64,000 bases of DNA, from the NCBI GenBank assembly GCA_018267215.1, contig JAFDYX010000002.1:1-64000 (forward strand), read 5' to 3'. The notes beneath the pieces were generated by a model. It was not told the DNA's origin. It was given only the letters and a program-made list of their open reading frames with translations, and did no database searches. Source of the stretch: Bacteroidota bacterium. Its GTDB lineage: Bacteria > Bacteroidota > Bacteroidia > Cytophagales > Cyclobacteriaceae. Position 1 is the stretch's first letter. Every line of letters begins with the position of its first letter. The translations under genes and the position numbers were made by a program. Below are positions 9,558 to 19,261 of the stretch, in pieces.

Positions 9558-12500
9558 ATGAAAAAAATATTTATAATTTATTTTTCTTGGATTTTTATTA
9601 CAGTGCTTTTCAGTTGTGGAAAAGCTAAACTGACATCAGGATTTGAAATACTGGATGCCTCAAAAACTCATATTGCTTTTGAAAACAAGCTAGAACCTCG
9701 CGAAGGGTTTGGCATATTATACTACCTGTATTACTACAACGGAGGTGGCGTTGCCATAGGCGATATCAATAATGATGGCTTGGCCGATATTTATTTTACC
9801 GCTAACAGCAAAGGAAACAATAAACTCTACCTCAACAAGGGCAATTTTGATTTCGAAGATATTACCGATCAAGCGGGAGTTAGAGGAAACTCTGATTGGT
9901 GTACAGGAGTAACGATGGCCGATGTAAATGGCGATGGCTTATTGGATATTTATGTGTCGGCTTTCGCTAAAAAATTTGGTCTTAACGGGCATAACGAACT
10001 CTTCATCAATAAAGGCAACAATACATTTGTCGAAAGTGCAGCAGAATATGGTTTGGATTTTAGTGGCTATACGGTTCAATCAGGATTTTTTGATTACGAT
10101 CACGATGGCGACTTAGACTGTTTTATATTAAATGAATCGCTGCAACCAAATGGAAACATTGTGAATGCCGATAAACGAAATTTATTCGATGCTCATGCTG
10201 GCGATTACCTTCTTCGCAATGACATGAAAACAAAAGGCATGTTCACTGATGTGTCAAAAGAAGCAGGAATATATCAAAGCTCACTCGGATATGGATTAGG
10301 GCTCGGCATTGCAGATTTGAATAATGATGGTTGGGACGATATCTATGTAGGAAATGACTTTCATGAAAATGATTACTACTATGTGAATTTAGGAAATGGC
10401 AAGTTTAAAGAAGCAGGAGCTGATCACTTCAGGCATTACAGCCGGTTTAGTATGGGAAACGATGTCGCTGATTATAATAATGATACACAGATTGATGTCA
10501 TCACGGTAGATATGCTTCCTCCGGATGAGAAAACACTGAAAACTTATGGAAGCGAAGAGAGAAGTGATATCTACAATTTTAAAATAATTAATAATGGCTT
10601 CCAGCATCAGGTATCTCGAAACTGTTTACAACGAAATAATGGAAACGGTACTTCCTTTAGTGAAGTAGGTCTTGCCGCTAACGTTGCCTCTACAGATTGG
10701 AGTTGGTCTCCCCTATTCGCTGACTTCAACAACGATGGCTGGAAAGATCTTTTTATTACCAATGGTATAGTAAAAAGACCTGTTGATTTAGACTATGTTC
10801 GTTTTGTTTCCGATTTACAACGGAAGATAAAAAGAGATGCTTCAACAGAATACGATGCACAAACCTTAGATAAAATGCCAGAGGGCAGTTCTCATCCTTT
10901 CGCTTTTCAAAACAATAAGAAAGGTCAATTTGAAGATGTTAGTTCCTCATGGGGTATAGCCGACATGAAAGGTTTTTACAATGGAGCTGCCTATGGCGAC
11001 TTAGACAATGATGGTGATGTAGATTTGGTAATTAATGCCCTCAATTCTTCTGCTTTAATCTTAAAAAATAATTTACCACGGAAAAATTATATAGCAATAG
11101 AACTAAAAGGAAAAGAATTGAATACAAAAGGCATAGGAGCAAAAGCATATATTTTCTATAACAGCAATGTACAACTCTTGCAGATGATGCCTACTCGGGG
11201 ATTTCAATCATCAGTTGAGTATAGATTGCACTTTGGAATTGACACCTGCCAAACTATTGACAGCTTACTGATAGTATGGCCTAACCAAAAGTATCAAGTG
11301 CTGAAAAAATGCGAAATCAATAAAGTAATAACTGCGAATGAGCACGAAGCGTATAGAGACTTTCAATATCATAAGTTTTTTCCAGGCACAAAAGAATTTT
11401 TTAGCAATGTCAATATTGAAACTAATCCTGAATGGAAACATATAGAAAATAATTACGAAGACTTTAACGTACAGTACTTAATTCCTCACAAAGAAAGCAC
11501 CCGAGGCCCCAAAGTAACAGTAGGCGATGTTAACAAAGATGGGCTAGATGATTTTTATGTATGTGGAGCCAAAGGTTCATCTGGCGCGTTGATGATTCAG
11601 TTAGCAAACGGAACTTTTATCAAATCTGACTCTATATTATTCAACCGTTATAAAGACAGCGAAGAAGTAGATGCTCATTTTTTTGATGCCAATGGTGATG
11701 GCTATATAGATTTATGGGTAGTGGCCGGAGGCAATCAAATGCCCAGTAGCCCGATAGCTAATGCCGATAGATTATTTTTAAATGATACGAAAGGGCATTT
11801 TCAACTAGCGACTAATGCTATACCACAGATATATTATACCAAATCTTGTATTACAGTAGCAGACATAGACCAGGATGGAGACCAAGATGTGTTTGTAGGT
11901 GTTTTGTTAGATCAGCAAAGATTTGGCACCCCCCAAAACTCTTATCTATATCTAAATAATGGCAAAGGAAAGTTTACACATGCCGAAATGAGTCGAATCA
12001 ACCTAACTCAAATTGGCATGGTAACAACTGCAGTATTTGAAGATTTGAATCAAGACGGATGGCCTGATTTAGTTGTGGCAGGAGAGTTTATGCCTGTAAC
12101 TATTTACTGGAATAGAAAAGGAAATTTTGAAAAGAAACTGTTACCCGCCTCCAGCGGATTGTGGCAAAGCTTATATATAACCGACCTCAATAAAGATGGA
12201 AGATTGGATATTTTGGGCGGAAATTGGGGACTTAATTCAAAACTTGCCAGTGGTAAGAATGGCCCCATTAAGTTATATACTGCAGATTTTGATGGTAACG
12301 GAGCCATTGAATCAATCCTTTGTTACACCATCGATGGTGTTGAGTATCCTTTTTTACCAAAAGATTTATTAGAAATTCAGTTGCCGGTTTTGAAAAAGGC
12401 GTACTTAACATATAGCGAAGTTGCCGGCAAATCTGTTCAATATATGTTTTATGATTTGTTTAAGGGGTATAGCGAATTGCAAGCCGAAGTATTAGCATCA

Positions 12501-12863
12501 TCTTTTTATATAAATGAAGAAAATGAGAAATTTAAACGTTCAGATTTACCTTTCGATGCTCAATTAGCACCAATATTTTCTTTCAATGAGTTTAAGCAAG
12601 GGGAACAAAAATTTATTCTCGCAGGTGGAAATTTTTTCGATGTTATACCTTATGAAGGAAGGTACGATGCACAACCATTAGTTCTATTAAATTGTGAGAA
12701 CAATCAGATTAAATATGTCCACCAAGCAAATCTTCTCAGCATCAATGGCCAAGTCAGAGATCTGAAATGGGTAAAAGGAACCCAGCAAAGAAATTTAGTG
12801 GTAGCTCGAAATAATGATGGCTTAGTATTTCTTCAACCAAAGGCACTTATACCATCTAAATAG
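9558..12863 (+). CDS. FG-GAP/VCBS repeat lipoprotein with ASPIC/UnbV domain (CRTAC1-like)
   Basis: The roughly 1100-residue protein has a lipobox LFSC (Cys20). It carries about twelve calcium-binding FG-GAP loops of the form DxNxDGxxD, for example DINNDGLADIYF, DLNNDGWDDIYV and DLNQDGWPDLVV (one, DYNNDTQID, is degenerate), which predict beta-propellers. An ASPIC/UnbV-like domain sits in the middle (about 520-590), with motifs such as TRGFQSS and LHFGI. A TTG start 21 bases upstream is possible, but ATG at 9558 gives a clean signal. There is no T9SS sorting domain. Its biochemical role is unknown; it is paired with the seven-haem cytochrome directly upstream. Confidence 0.92.
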   Translation: MKKIFIIYFSWIFITVLFSCGKAKLTSGFEILDASKTHIAFENKLEPREGFGILYYLYYYNGGGVAIGDINNDGLADIYFTANSKGNNKLYLNKGNFDFEDITDQAGVRGNSDWCTGVTMADVNGDGLLDIYVSAFAKKFGLNGHNELFINKGNNTFVESAAEYGLDFSGYTVQSGFFDYDHDGDLDCFILNESLQPNGNIVNADKRNLFDAHAGDYLLRNDMKTKGMFTDVSKEAGIYQSSLGYGLGLGIADLNNDGWDDIYVGNDFHENDYYYVNLGNGKFKEAGADHFRHYSRFSMGNDVADYNNDTQIDVITVDMLPPDEKTLKTYGSEERSDIYNFKIINNGFQHQVSRNCLQRNNGNGTSFSEVGLAANVASTDWSWSPLFADFNNDGWKDLFITNGIVKRPVDLDYVRFVSDLQRKIKRDASTEYDAQTLDKMPEGSSHPFAFQNNKKGQFEDVSSSWGIADMKGFYNGAAYGDLDNDGDVDLVINALNSSALILKNNLPRKNYIAIELKGKELNTKGIGAKAYIFYNSNVQLLQMMPTRGFQSSVEYRLHFGIDTCQTIDSLLIVWPNQKYQVLKKCEINKVITANEHEAYRDFQYHKFFPGTKEFFSNVNIETNPEWKHIENNYEDFNVQYLIPHKESTRGPKVTVGDVNKDGLDDFYVCGAKGSSGALMIQLANGTFIKSDSILFNRYKDSEEVDAHFFDANGDGYIDLWVVAGGNQMPSSPIANADRLFLNDTKGHFQLATNAIPQIYYTKSCITVADIDQDGDQDVFVGVLLDQQRFGTPQNSYLYLNNGKGKFTHAEMSRINLTQIGMVTTAVFEDLNQDGWPDLVVAGEFMPVTIYWNRKGNFEKKLLPASSGLWQSLYITDLNKDGRLDILGGNWGLNSKLASGKNGPIKLYTADFDGNGAIESILCYTIDGVEYPFLPKDLLEIQLPVLKKAYLTYSEVAGKSVQYMFYDLFKGYSELQAEVLASSFYINEENEKFKRSDLPFDAQLAPIFSFNEFKQGEQKFILAGGNFFDVIPYEGRYDAQPLVLLNCENNQIKYVHQANLLSINGQVRDLKWVKGTQQRNLVVARNNDGLVFLQPKALIPSK

Positions 12864-12950
12864 CTTCTTGTATCTGCTAGGCTGGTCTATCTCTTTTCAT
12901 AACCAGAAAATCAATTTGTCAAAAAGTTTTAAACAACTATTCCTTACCAC

Positions 12951-14399
12951 TTACCACATGTAAGTGGCGACAGCGCCAACCGGCAACATTGAGTTCAGGT
13001 ACATTCCACGGAAAGAGATTGTGAAATTAATATTGGCCGTTCCGTCATTCACCACTACTAACACCTTCTTTCCTTGTGGGGTGAGAAAAGCTACGTTATA
13101 CAGATCATCAACATAATTAGATCCGATTCGGACAGACCCGGATGGAACAAATTTAGAAGCATGGGCAATGATGTAATAAGAAACATTTCGGGTGATGGAC
13201 GCGGAGGCACTATTGATAGTCAACGCGCCCTGACAAAGGGTGCAGCCTCCATCAGTATGAGGCGAAAAATTTTCATCTGAGGCCAGATTCCATTCTAACA
13301 CATTTTTACTCCAATTACGAGAGGCGCCAACAATCAGATTGCGAACGTGCCAGCGAAGGTCACCGCCAAAGTTTCCTTTACCACTCGTCCATTGTTCCGT
13401 GAAATAAATATTTTTTTTCGGGAACATACTTTGTACTTGAGATAAAGCACTTATATCGCCCAGATAAAGGTGAAAGGCTGATCCATCTATGTATGGGTAG
13501 GCTTCTGAGTCTTGTAAAATTGATATAGGGTATTGCGGATGATCGCAGTTGTGGTCAAACACAACAATCTTGGTTTTTAAATTGGCCTGTTGAAATGCCG
13601 GGCCGAGGTAGCTTTTTACAAAAAGTGCTTCTTCCGGTGCGGTCATTAACATGCTGGGTGTGTTGTCTGGGTTTTCCGGTTCATTTTGCAACGTAACGGC
13701 TTCTATGTTGATCCCTGCGGCAGCCATTGCCTGAACATACTTCACGAAGTAAGCTGCATAAACTGCATAGTTGCTTGTATTCAAACTGCCGCCACGAGCA
13801 TTCTGATTCGATTTCATCCAGGCAGGTGCCGACCACGGGCTTGCCATCAGATGTATATCTGGCCGCAGCCGGATAATCTCTTGAAGGACAGGAATCAGGT
13901 AAAGTTTATCAACTGAAAGATTAAAATTTGTTAGTCCGGGATCCGTCTGGCTGGCCGGCATGTCATCATACGAAAAAACAGTTTCATCCAGATCAGACGA
14001 GCCCATGGAAATACGCAGGTAGCTGATACCTATACCATTATTATCTGTGAGAAATAGTTCGCGAAGCAGGTTGGTGCGTACGTCAGCCGTTAGCTTTTGC
14101 ATCATCAACTGCGCACTGCCGCCAGTCAAAGCAAAGCCAAATCCGTCCATGGTTTGATAGCGTGTGGCAGAATCTACCGTGATGACAGAAGAAGTATTTT
14201 TATTCGGGCTAAAAGACTGCGAATCAACTTTCAAAAGAGCAGACTTATCCGGTAAGGTGGTCCACACTTTAGCCACAATCTTCTGTGTAGAAGAATTAGT
14301 TGATGTGAGATTAGGATTGCAGGCTGCTCCGATCAACAACAGCATCGAAGATGAAACAATAGATAGGCTACCAAAACTTATTAGAATATTTTTTTTCAT
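12951..14399 (-). CDS. Glycoside hydrolase family 30 lipoprotein (beta-glycosidase)
   Basis: This 482-residue enzyme should cleave a beta-linked glycan by the retaining clan GH-A mechanism. Visible features are a lipobox ending GAAC (Cys27), the N-terminal DGFGFALTGGSA motif, the acid/base glutamate in QNEPEN (E240), the nucleophile in YFTEQWTSG (E335), and a C-terminal beta-domain ending VATYMW. GH30 includes glucosylceramidases, beta-1,6-glucanases and xylanases; I cannot fix the subfamily. It is convergent with the FG-GAP gene and divergent from the GH144-like gene, with which it shares a 234-base intergenic region, so both are probably part of the same glycan locus. Confidence 0.92.
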   Translation of the reverse strand: MKKNILISFGSLSIVSSSMLLLIGAACNPNLTSTNSSTQKIVAKVWTTLPDKSALLKVDSQSFSPNKNTSSVITVDSATRYQTMDGFGFALTGGSAQLMMQKLTADVRTNLLRELFLTDNNGIGISYLRISMGSSDLDETVFSYDDMPASQTDPGLTNFNLSVDKLYLIPVLQEIIRLRPDIHLMASPWSAPAWMKSNQNARGGSLNTSNYAVYAAYFVKYVQAMAAAGINIEAVTLQNEPENPDNTPSMLMTAPEEALFVKSYLGPAFQQANLKTKIVVFDHNCDHPQYPISILQDSEAYPYIDGSAFHLYLGDISALSQVQSMFPKKNIYFTEQWTSGKGNFGGDLRWHVRNLIVGASRNWSKNVLEWNLASDENFSPHTDGGCTLCQGALTINSASASITRNVSYYIIAHASKFVPSGSVRIGSNYVDDLYNVAFLTPQGKKVLVVVNDGTANINFTISFRGMYLNSMLPVGAVATYMW

Positions 14400-14633
14400 C
14401 TTATCGGTATATAGTTAGAGATAAATACACATTTGAATGAGCAATTAAATTCTTTATTAAAATACTTTGCTAAAGTACCGGACAAAATTTCTAATACCAA
14501 ATTTGTTTTATCATTAGCAAAGTAATTACTTTATTATACTGTAAAAGGATTGAAGCCAATACAATGAAGTCATACCTTCTTAACAAAAAATTGTAAGAAC
14601 AAATAAAATATACTGAAACACACAGTCATAACC

Positions 14634-16022
14634 ATGAAAAAATCTATCTTTCTCTCTCTTTATTTGTTAGTGGTCATTTCATGCACACAGCAAACTAACC
14701 AGCCCATTTCTTTATCTGCATATTCTGACAACGCCTCTTTCTTAGACAGTCTCTCCCACCGTACCTTCAATTTCTTTTGGGATCGTGCAGACCCGGCTAC
14801 CGGCAACCAACCCGACCGGTGGCCGAGCGAAAGTTTTTCCAGCATTGCAGCTACCGGTTTTGGGCTAACTGCCTATCTCGTGGGTGTGGAACGCGGCTAT
14901 ATTACACGAGAGCAAGCAGCCCAGCGTGTATTAAAAACTCTTCGTTTTTTATTTACAGTTGATAAGGGAGATAAAACTTCAAATGTGGCCGGTTACAAAG
15001 GCTTCTTCTACCACTTTCTCGATATGCAAACAGGATTTCGTTTCAAAGAGGTAGAGTTATCCACCATTGATACTACGTTGCTGATGGCCGGCATTTTATC
15101 TTGCCAAACTTTCTTTGACCTCGACAATGAAACTGAAAAAGAAATCCGTTCTCTTTCCGATTCACTTTTTCTGGCTGTTGATTGGGCTTGGGCTATGAAT
15201 GGAAAGGAAACGATGAGCATGGGCTGGCATCCTGAGCGCGGTTTCATTGATGCCTCCTGGCGCGGGTACAATGAAGCAATGATTTTATACATCATGGCGC
15301 TGGGCACTACCTCCCACTCCATTCCGCAGTCCAGTTGGAAAGCTTGGACTTCCACCTACCAGTGGGGAAACTATATGGGTTATGAGCACATAAACTTCGG
15401 GCCTTTGTTTGGCCACCAGTATTCGCATTGCTGGATTGATTTTCGTGGGATTCAGGATGACTACATCAAAGAAAAAAAGATAGACTACTTTGAAAACTCC
15501 CGCAGAGCCACGCTCGCTAACCGTGCTTATTGCATCACCAATAGCGGTGGCTGGAAAGGATACGGAGAAAACAGCTGGGGGCTTACTGCTTGCGATGGAC
15601 CCGGTAATGAGCGCAAGGCCAATCCGAACATGGCATTTATGGGCTACAGCGCACGGGGGGCGGCACAATGGTACACGCAAGATGACGGCACCATTGCCCC
15701 TACCGCAGCCGGTGGTTCGATTCCATTCGCACCCAGCGAGTGTATTGCAGCACTCAAGGAAATAAAACAAAAGCATGGAGAAAAAATTTTTCAACAATAT
15801 GGATTTAAAGATGCTTTCAACCTGACCATCGCCTACGAAGATGGAACATCAGGATGGTTTGACAACGATTACCTGGGAATTGACCAGGGAACCATCGTGC
15901 TGCAAATTGAAAACTATAAAAATAATTTTGTGTGGAATCTGATGAAGAAAAATAAATACATCGTTTCCGGATTAAAGAAAGCAGGCTTTAGCGGAGGTTG
16001 GCTCGATCAGGCAGCTCATTAA
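14634..16022 (+). CDS. GH144-like glucanase (glucoamylase-family lipoprotein)
   Basis: The 462-residue lipoprotein (lipobox VISC, Cys17) has the (alpha/alpha)6-barrel sequence pattern of the PF10091/COG5368 'glycoamylase' group. This includes FNFFWDRADPATG near the N-terminus, MGWHPERGF in the middle, FGPLFGHQYSHCWIDFRGIQ and a C-terminal WFDNDYLGIDQG. Characterised members of this group are GH144 endo-beta-1,2-glucanases and related sophorose-releasing enzymes. With the neighbouring SusC/SusD and GH30 genes it suggests a beta-glucan locus, but the exact linkage is inference. No beta-glucosidase (GH3) is visible nearby. Confidence 0.88.
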   Translation: MKKSIFLSLYLLVVISCTQQTNQPISLSAYSDNASFLDSLSHRTFNFFWDRADPATGNQPDRWPSESFSSIAATGFGLTAYLVGVERGYITREQAAQRVLKTLRFLFTVDKGDKTSNVAGYKGFFYHFLDMQTGFRFKEVELSTIDTTLLMAGILSCQTFFDLDNETEKEIRSLSDSLFLAVDWAWAMNGKETMSMGWHPERGFIDASWRGYNEAMILYIMALGTTSHSIPQSSWKAWTSTYQWGNYMGYEHINFGPLFGHQYSHCWIDFRGIQDDYIKEKKIDYFENSRRATLANRAYCITNSGGWKGYGENSWGLTACDGPGNERKANPNMAFMGYSARGAAQWYTQDDGTIAPTAAGGSIPFAPSECIAALKEIKQKHGEKIFQQYGFKDAFNLTIAYEDGTSGWFDNDYLGIDQGTIVLQIENYKNNFVWNLMKKNKYIVSGLKKAGFSGGWLDQAAH

Positions 16023-16031
16023 CTCTCCTTG

Positions 16032-16631
16032 CTACGGCTGCACATCGCCTGCTGTATTGAGGAAAATATAAATCCCCACCAAAATCATAATGACGGGCAG
16101 CACGCGGCTGCTGTGTTCTGAAATCAATCTGAAAATTTTAAGCTTGCTGATATACATGCCGAAAATTCCTAACAGAAAAAAGCAAAAAATAAAAGCACCG
16201 GCCACCACGCGGTCGCTGTGTTTGTTAGAGTCGGCAAACAACGGAACGAAAACTGAAATAGTATCGAAGCTGTCCATCAGCATCGTTACCCCGAGTATCC
16301 ACCCGACATGCCGCGAAGCGATTTGTTTATGTGTTTCATATTTTTCCTTAGAAAAAAAACTTTTGATGAACAAAAATGCTCCGCCTCCACACAAAAGTAA
16401 ACCGATGTATTTAATGTAGTCCACCGGTATGTACGAGAGTGTATGCGATAGTCCGTAAATGATAACCAACAACACAGACATAGACACATAGTAAGACAAC
16501 AGCAGCCCCAACTTGTTGCCCGGTTTGGCCGTAAGGAAGCCGGTATAAATAATCAGATTGTCGGTGTTGGTGCTAGCAAAAGAAAGGCATGCAACGATGG
16601 CTATCTGGAAGAATACGGTTGAATACATCAT
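16032..16631 (-). CDS. CadD-like cadmium/cation export membrane protein
   Basis: The product (about 199 residues) is nearly all hydrophobic with about six membrane helices, and carries the FASTNTDNLIIYTGFL segment near the N-terminus that typifies the CadD/Cad (PF03596) family, with a second MLMDSFDTISVF segment mid-protein. Members export cadmium or related cations, but many are uncharacterised. An upstream TTG at 16646 would overlap recN; the ATG codons at 16631 and 16628 are preferred and leave 7 bases after recN. It probably is the last gene of the recN transcript. Confidence 0.78.
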   Translation of the reverse strand: MMYSTVFFQIAIVACLSFASTNTDNLIIYTGFLTAKPGNKLGLLLSYYVSMSVLLVIIYGLSHTLSYIPVDYIKYIGLLLCGGGAFLFIKSFFSKEKYETHKQIASRHVGWILGVTMLMDSFDTISVFVPLFADSNKHSDRVVAGAFIFCFFLLGIFGMYISKLKIFRLISEHSSRVLPVIMILVGIYIFLNTAGDVQP

Positions 16632-16638
16632 TAATAAA

Positions 16639-18303
16639 TCAATCAATGTTTTGGTTTACCATCATTTCTTTGGCGTTTTCTATATTGATGGCGCTGGGGC
16701 GTTCGCCTCCGATCATCTTGGCCAACTCCACTACGCGGTCGTGGATGCTTAGCTGTTTGATCTGGCTTTCGGTTTTGCCCGATGAAGAATCTTTGAACAC
16801 GAAATAATGGGCATCTGCCTTAGCCGCAATCTGCGGAAGATGACTGATGGCAATTACCTGATGGCGTAGTGCCATTTCCTTCATCCGGTTGCCCAACCGG
16901 ATGGCCACCTCACCCGAAACACCGGTATCGATTTCGTCAAGAAGTAAAGTGGGCAGCGATGTTTTTTCTGCCATCACATATTTGATGGCAAACATCAACC
17001 GTGAAAACTCTCCACCGGAGGCTACTTGTGCCAATGGCTTAGGTTGTATTCCTTTGTTGGCGCTGAACAGAATTTCAATTTTGTCAATACCGTGTGCGGT
17101 TGGTTCGGTGGCAGCGCGGTTTACTTCTAATTGCGCGTCAGGCATACCCAACTCTTTGAGCAGCTTCACTAATTGTTTACATAAACCTGAAAAAATATTG
17201 GTGCGGGAAGCAGACAGTTTTTCGGCCAACAAATTTACTTCATCGCCCGCCACTGTCTGGTTATGGTGTGCTGCTGCCAACGCCTCATCGAGGTTGGTTA
17301 TTTTTTCTGCTTTGTCTTGCAAGGATTGCTGAATAGAAAGCAACTCTGCAATACTTTTTGCCCGGTGCTTTTGCTGCAACCTGTATATTTCACTCAGTCG
17401 GTCATTAACTTGTTGTGCTCGTCCGGGGTCAAACTCTGTCTTTTCATTTACCCGTTCCGCTTCTTCCAGAATATCGGCCAACTCAATCCTAGTACTTTCT
17501 ATTCGGGAAAATATATTTTTTAATTCCTCAGAATACGAAGCCAGCGACTGAAATTCATTTTTTACTTGCGCCAGTGTATGAGCAACAGAAAATTCCGAAT
17601 GTCCCAGTTGTTGCAGCGCCTGCGCTAACTTAGATTTAATTTCTTCCGCATGCTCCAATATCCGCAGTTCTGTTTCGAGTGTCTCTTGTTCGTGTTCGCG
17701 CAATGCAGCACGCGTCAGTTCATCTAATTGAAACCTGACAAAGTCCGCCTCTTCTTTCAACTTGGCAGATTCTATAACCAGCTCACTATATTTTTTTTGA
17801 GCATCAAGAAAAATACTCCATGCCTGTTGATAGGCCGATTTAGTTTTTCCGTTGGCAGCAAAAGAGTCAATCAGTTCTAACTGAAACCGGTGTTTGCTCA
17901 ACTCCAATGTTTCGTGTTGCGAGTGGATGTCCATCAGGCGAGCTCCGATTTTTTTCAACACATCTAAAGTAACCGGTGTGTCGTTTACAAATGCCCTGCT
18001 TTTTCCCTGCGGATTGATTTCTCTTCGCAGCATAGTTTGGTTTTCGAAGTCTAAGTTTTCTTCTTCAAAAACAGGTTGCAGGTTATATTCTGATATTTTG
18101 AATGTGCCTTCAACAATACATTTTTCATTTTCACTCCACAATGTTTTGGCATCTGCCCGGTTGCCGAGCAGCAAACCGATAGCTCCGAGCAAAATGGATT
18201 TTCCAGCTCCAGTTTCTCCGGTGATCACGTTCAGGTGAGGCGATAAACTCAGCTCCAGTTCGCGAAGCAGGGCATAGTTTTTTATGGAGAGGGTAACGAG
18301 CAT
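16639..18303 (-). CDS. recN: DNA repair protein RecN
   Basis: RecN is an SMC-like ATPase that acts early in double-strand-break repair. The 554-residue protein has Walker A GETGAGKS (29-36), a long central coiled-coil region (about 150-370), the signature ASGGEFSRLMFA, Walker B with LLLDEIDTGVSGEVA, and the C-terminal VIAISHLPQIAA switch. Length and order are normal for the family. It lies downstream of the porD/coaBC/rpoZ/bamD block on the same strand, with a gap of 67 bases. Confidence 0.97.
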   Translation of the reverse strand: MLVTLSIKNYALLRELELSLSPHLNVITGETGAGKSILLGAIGLLLGNRADAKTLWSENEKCIVEGTFKISEYNLQPVFEEENLDFENQTMLRREINPQGKSRAFVNDTPVTLDVLKKIGARLMDIHSQHETLELSKHRFQLELIDSFAANGKTKSAYQQAWSIFLDAQKKYSELVIESAKLKEEADFVRFQLDELTRAALREHEQETLETELRILEHAEEIKSKLAQALQQLGHSEFSVAHTLAQVKNEFQSLASYSEELKNIFSRIESTRIELADILEEAERVNEKTEFDPGRAQQVNDRLSEIYRLQQKHRAKSIAELLSIQQSLQDKAEKITNLDEALAAAHHNQTVAGDEVNLLAEKLSASRTNIFSGLCKQLVKLLKELGMPDAQLEVNRAATEPTAHGIDKIEILFSANKGIQPKPLAQVASGGEFSRLMFAIKYVMAEKTSLPTLLLDEIDTGVSGEVAIRLGNRMKEMALRHQVIAISHLPQIAAKADAHYFVFKDSSSGKTESQIKQLSIHDRVVELAKMIGGERPSAINIENAKEMMVNQNID

Positions 18304-18370
18304 AAGACTACAACTTGGGCAAGATAAGGCACAACAACTTTACTTCAAAAAGAAAGAGCAGTTGCTGCCG

Positions 18371-19261
18371 TCAGTTGGATATCATTTTTTGATAGATACT
18401 CCGTTTGGGATCGAGTTGGCTCACAATATCATAGGCTTCGCGCCTCACGTTCAGGTTGCCATCGGAGAAAATATTGCTCAACTCAGTGGACTTGGTGTCA
18501 AAAAAAGCGACAATCAACACAGCCGTAGGAAAAGTGTTCCATACTTTTTTAACGGTTCGCAACACATCGAGAATTTGTTCTCGTCCCTGATCAGGATTTT
18601 TATCGAAAGAGTCGAGTGCAAGCCGGTGGTATTTATAAGAAGCTTTGCGCAAATCAGCCATCTGCGGGTTGTTCATATTGTCCATCAGGGCATACCTGCT
18701 TCGGTTGTTGCTGAGCGCAATCCACCCGGGATGAATGCTGCTCTGCGCATTGTTCACTACCTGAAGCATTTTTTGCACAAAAGGGGTGCCGCCCATTTCG
18801 CTGAATGAATCATAATCAACTGCCAGCATAGCATAAGCATAAAATGCCAGCATGGAAGTGAGGTTATTGATGTAGGCATTGTCGTTATATTCCATGGGCT
18901 GCGATTCGATGTACTCAAACTCAAATTCGCGGTCGGCAAAGTTGAGCAGCACCGATTCGTAGTTGGTATTATAAACCGGACGAGCCGCCACAATCTGGGC
19001 GTTGGCGGTAAAGACACCAATAGACGGCATTTGGCTGATGTTGATAAAAAGCGTGCAGTTGATGCGTTCGTAATTTTTAAACACATCGTTTGTCCATTTC
19101 CGCGAATTGAGGAAAGCGGCAAAAGAACGTTCCATGTCTTTAAAGACAGAGCGGTCGGAAGTCTGGATCTGGTCTGCATTGATGGTTACTTTGCAGTTCA
19201 GCTCTTGTGCCTGCCCCACCGTTGCGCAACTGATGGCAATCCAAAAGAAAAGCTTACGCAT
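18371..19261 (-). CDS. porD: Type IX secretion system protein PorD (DUF4835)
   Basis: The 296-residue protein has a signal peptide (MRKLFFWIAISCATVGQAQ) and the start ELNCKVTINADQIQ typical of DUF4835, now named PorD in Bacteroidota. It belongs to the T9SS gene set, which exports proteins with C-terminal sorting domains across the outer membrane; one such cargo is encoded at 45.8 kb. The frame extends to a TTG at 19273, but ATG at 19261 fits the signal peptide. It overlaps the end of coaBC by 8 bases, so translation is probably coupled. Confidence 0.88.
   Translation of the reverse strand: MRKLFFWIAISCATVGQAQELNCKVTINADQIQTSDRSVFKDMERSFAAFLNSRKWTNDVFKNYERINCTLFINISQMPSIGVFTANAQIVAARPVYNTNYESVLLNFADREFEFEYIESQPMEYNDNAYINNLTSMLAFYAYAMLAVDYDSFSEMGGTPFVQKMLQVVNNAQSSIHPGWIALSNNRSRYALMDNMNNPQMADLRKASYKYHRLALDSFDKNPDQGREQILDVLRTVKKVWNTFPTAVLIVAFFDTKSTELSNIFSDGNLNVRREAYDIVSQLDPKRSIYQKMISN

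Noticed and set aside
15285-15797. 170-residue minus-strand ORF inside the GH144-like gene
   Set aside because: Antisense shadow of a conserved glycosidase; the sequence shows no family motif.
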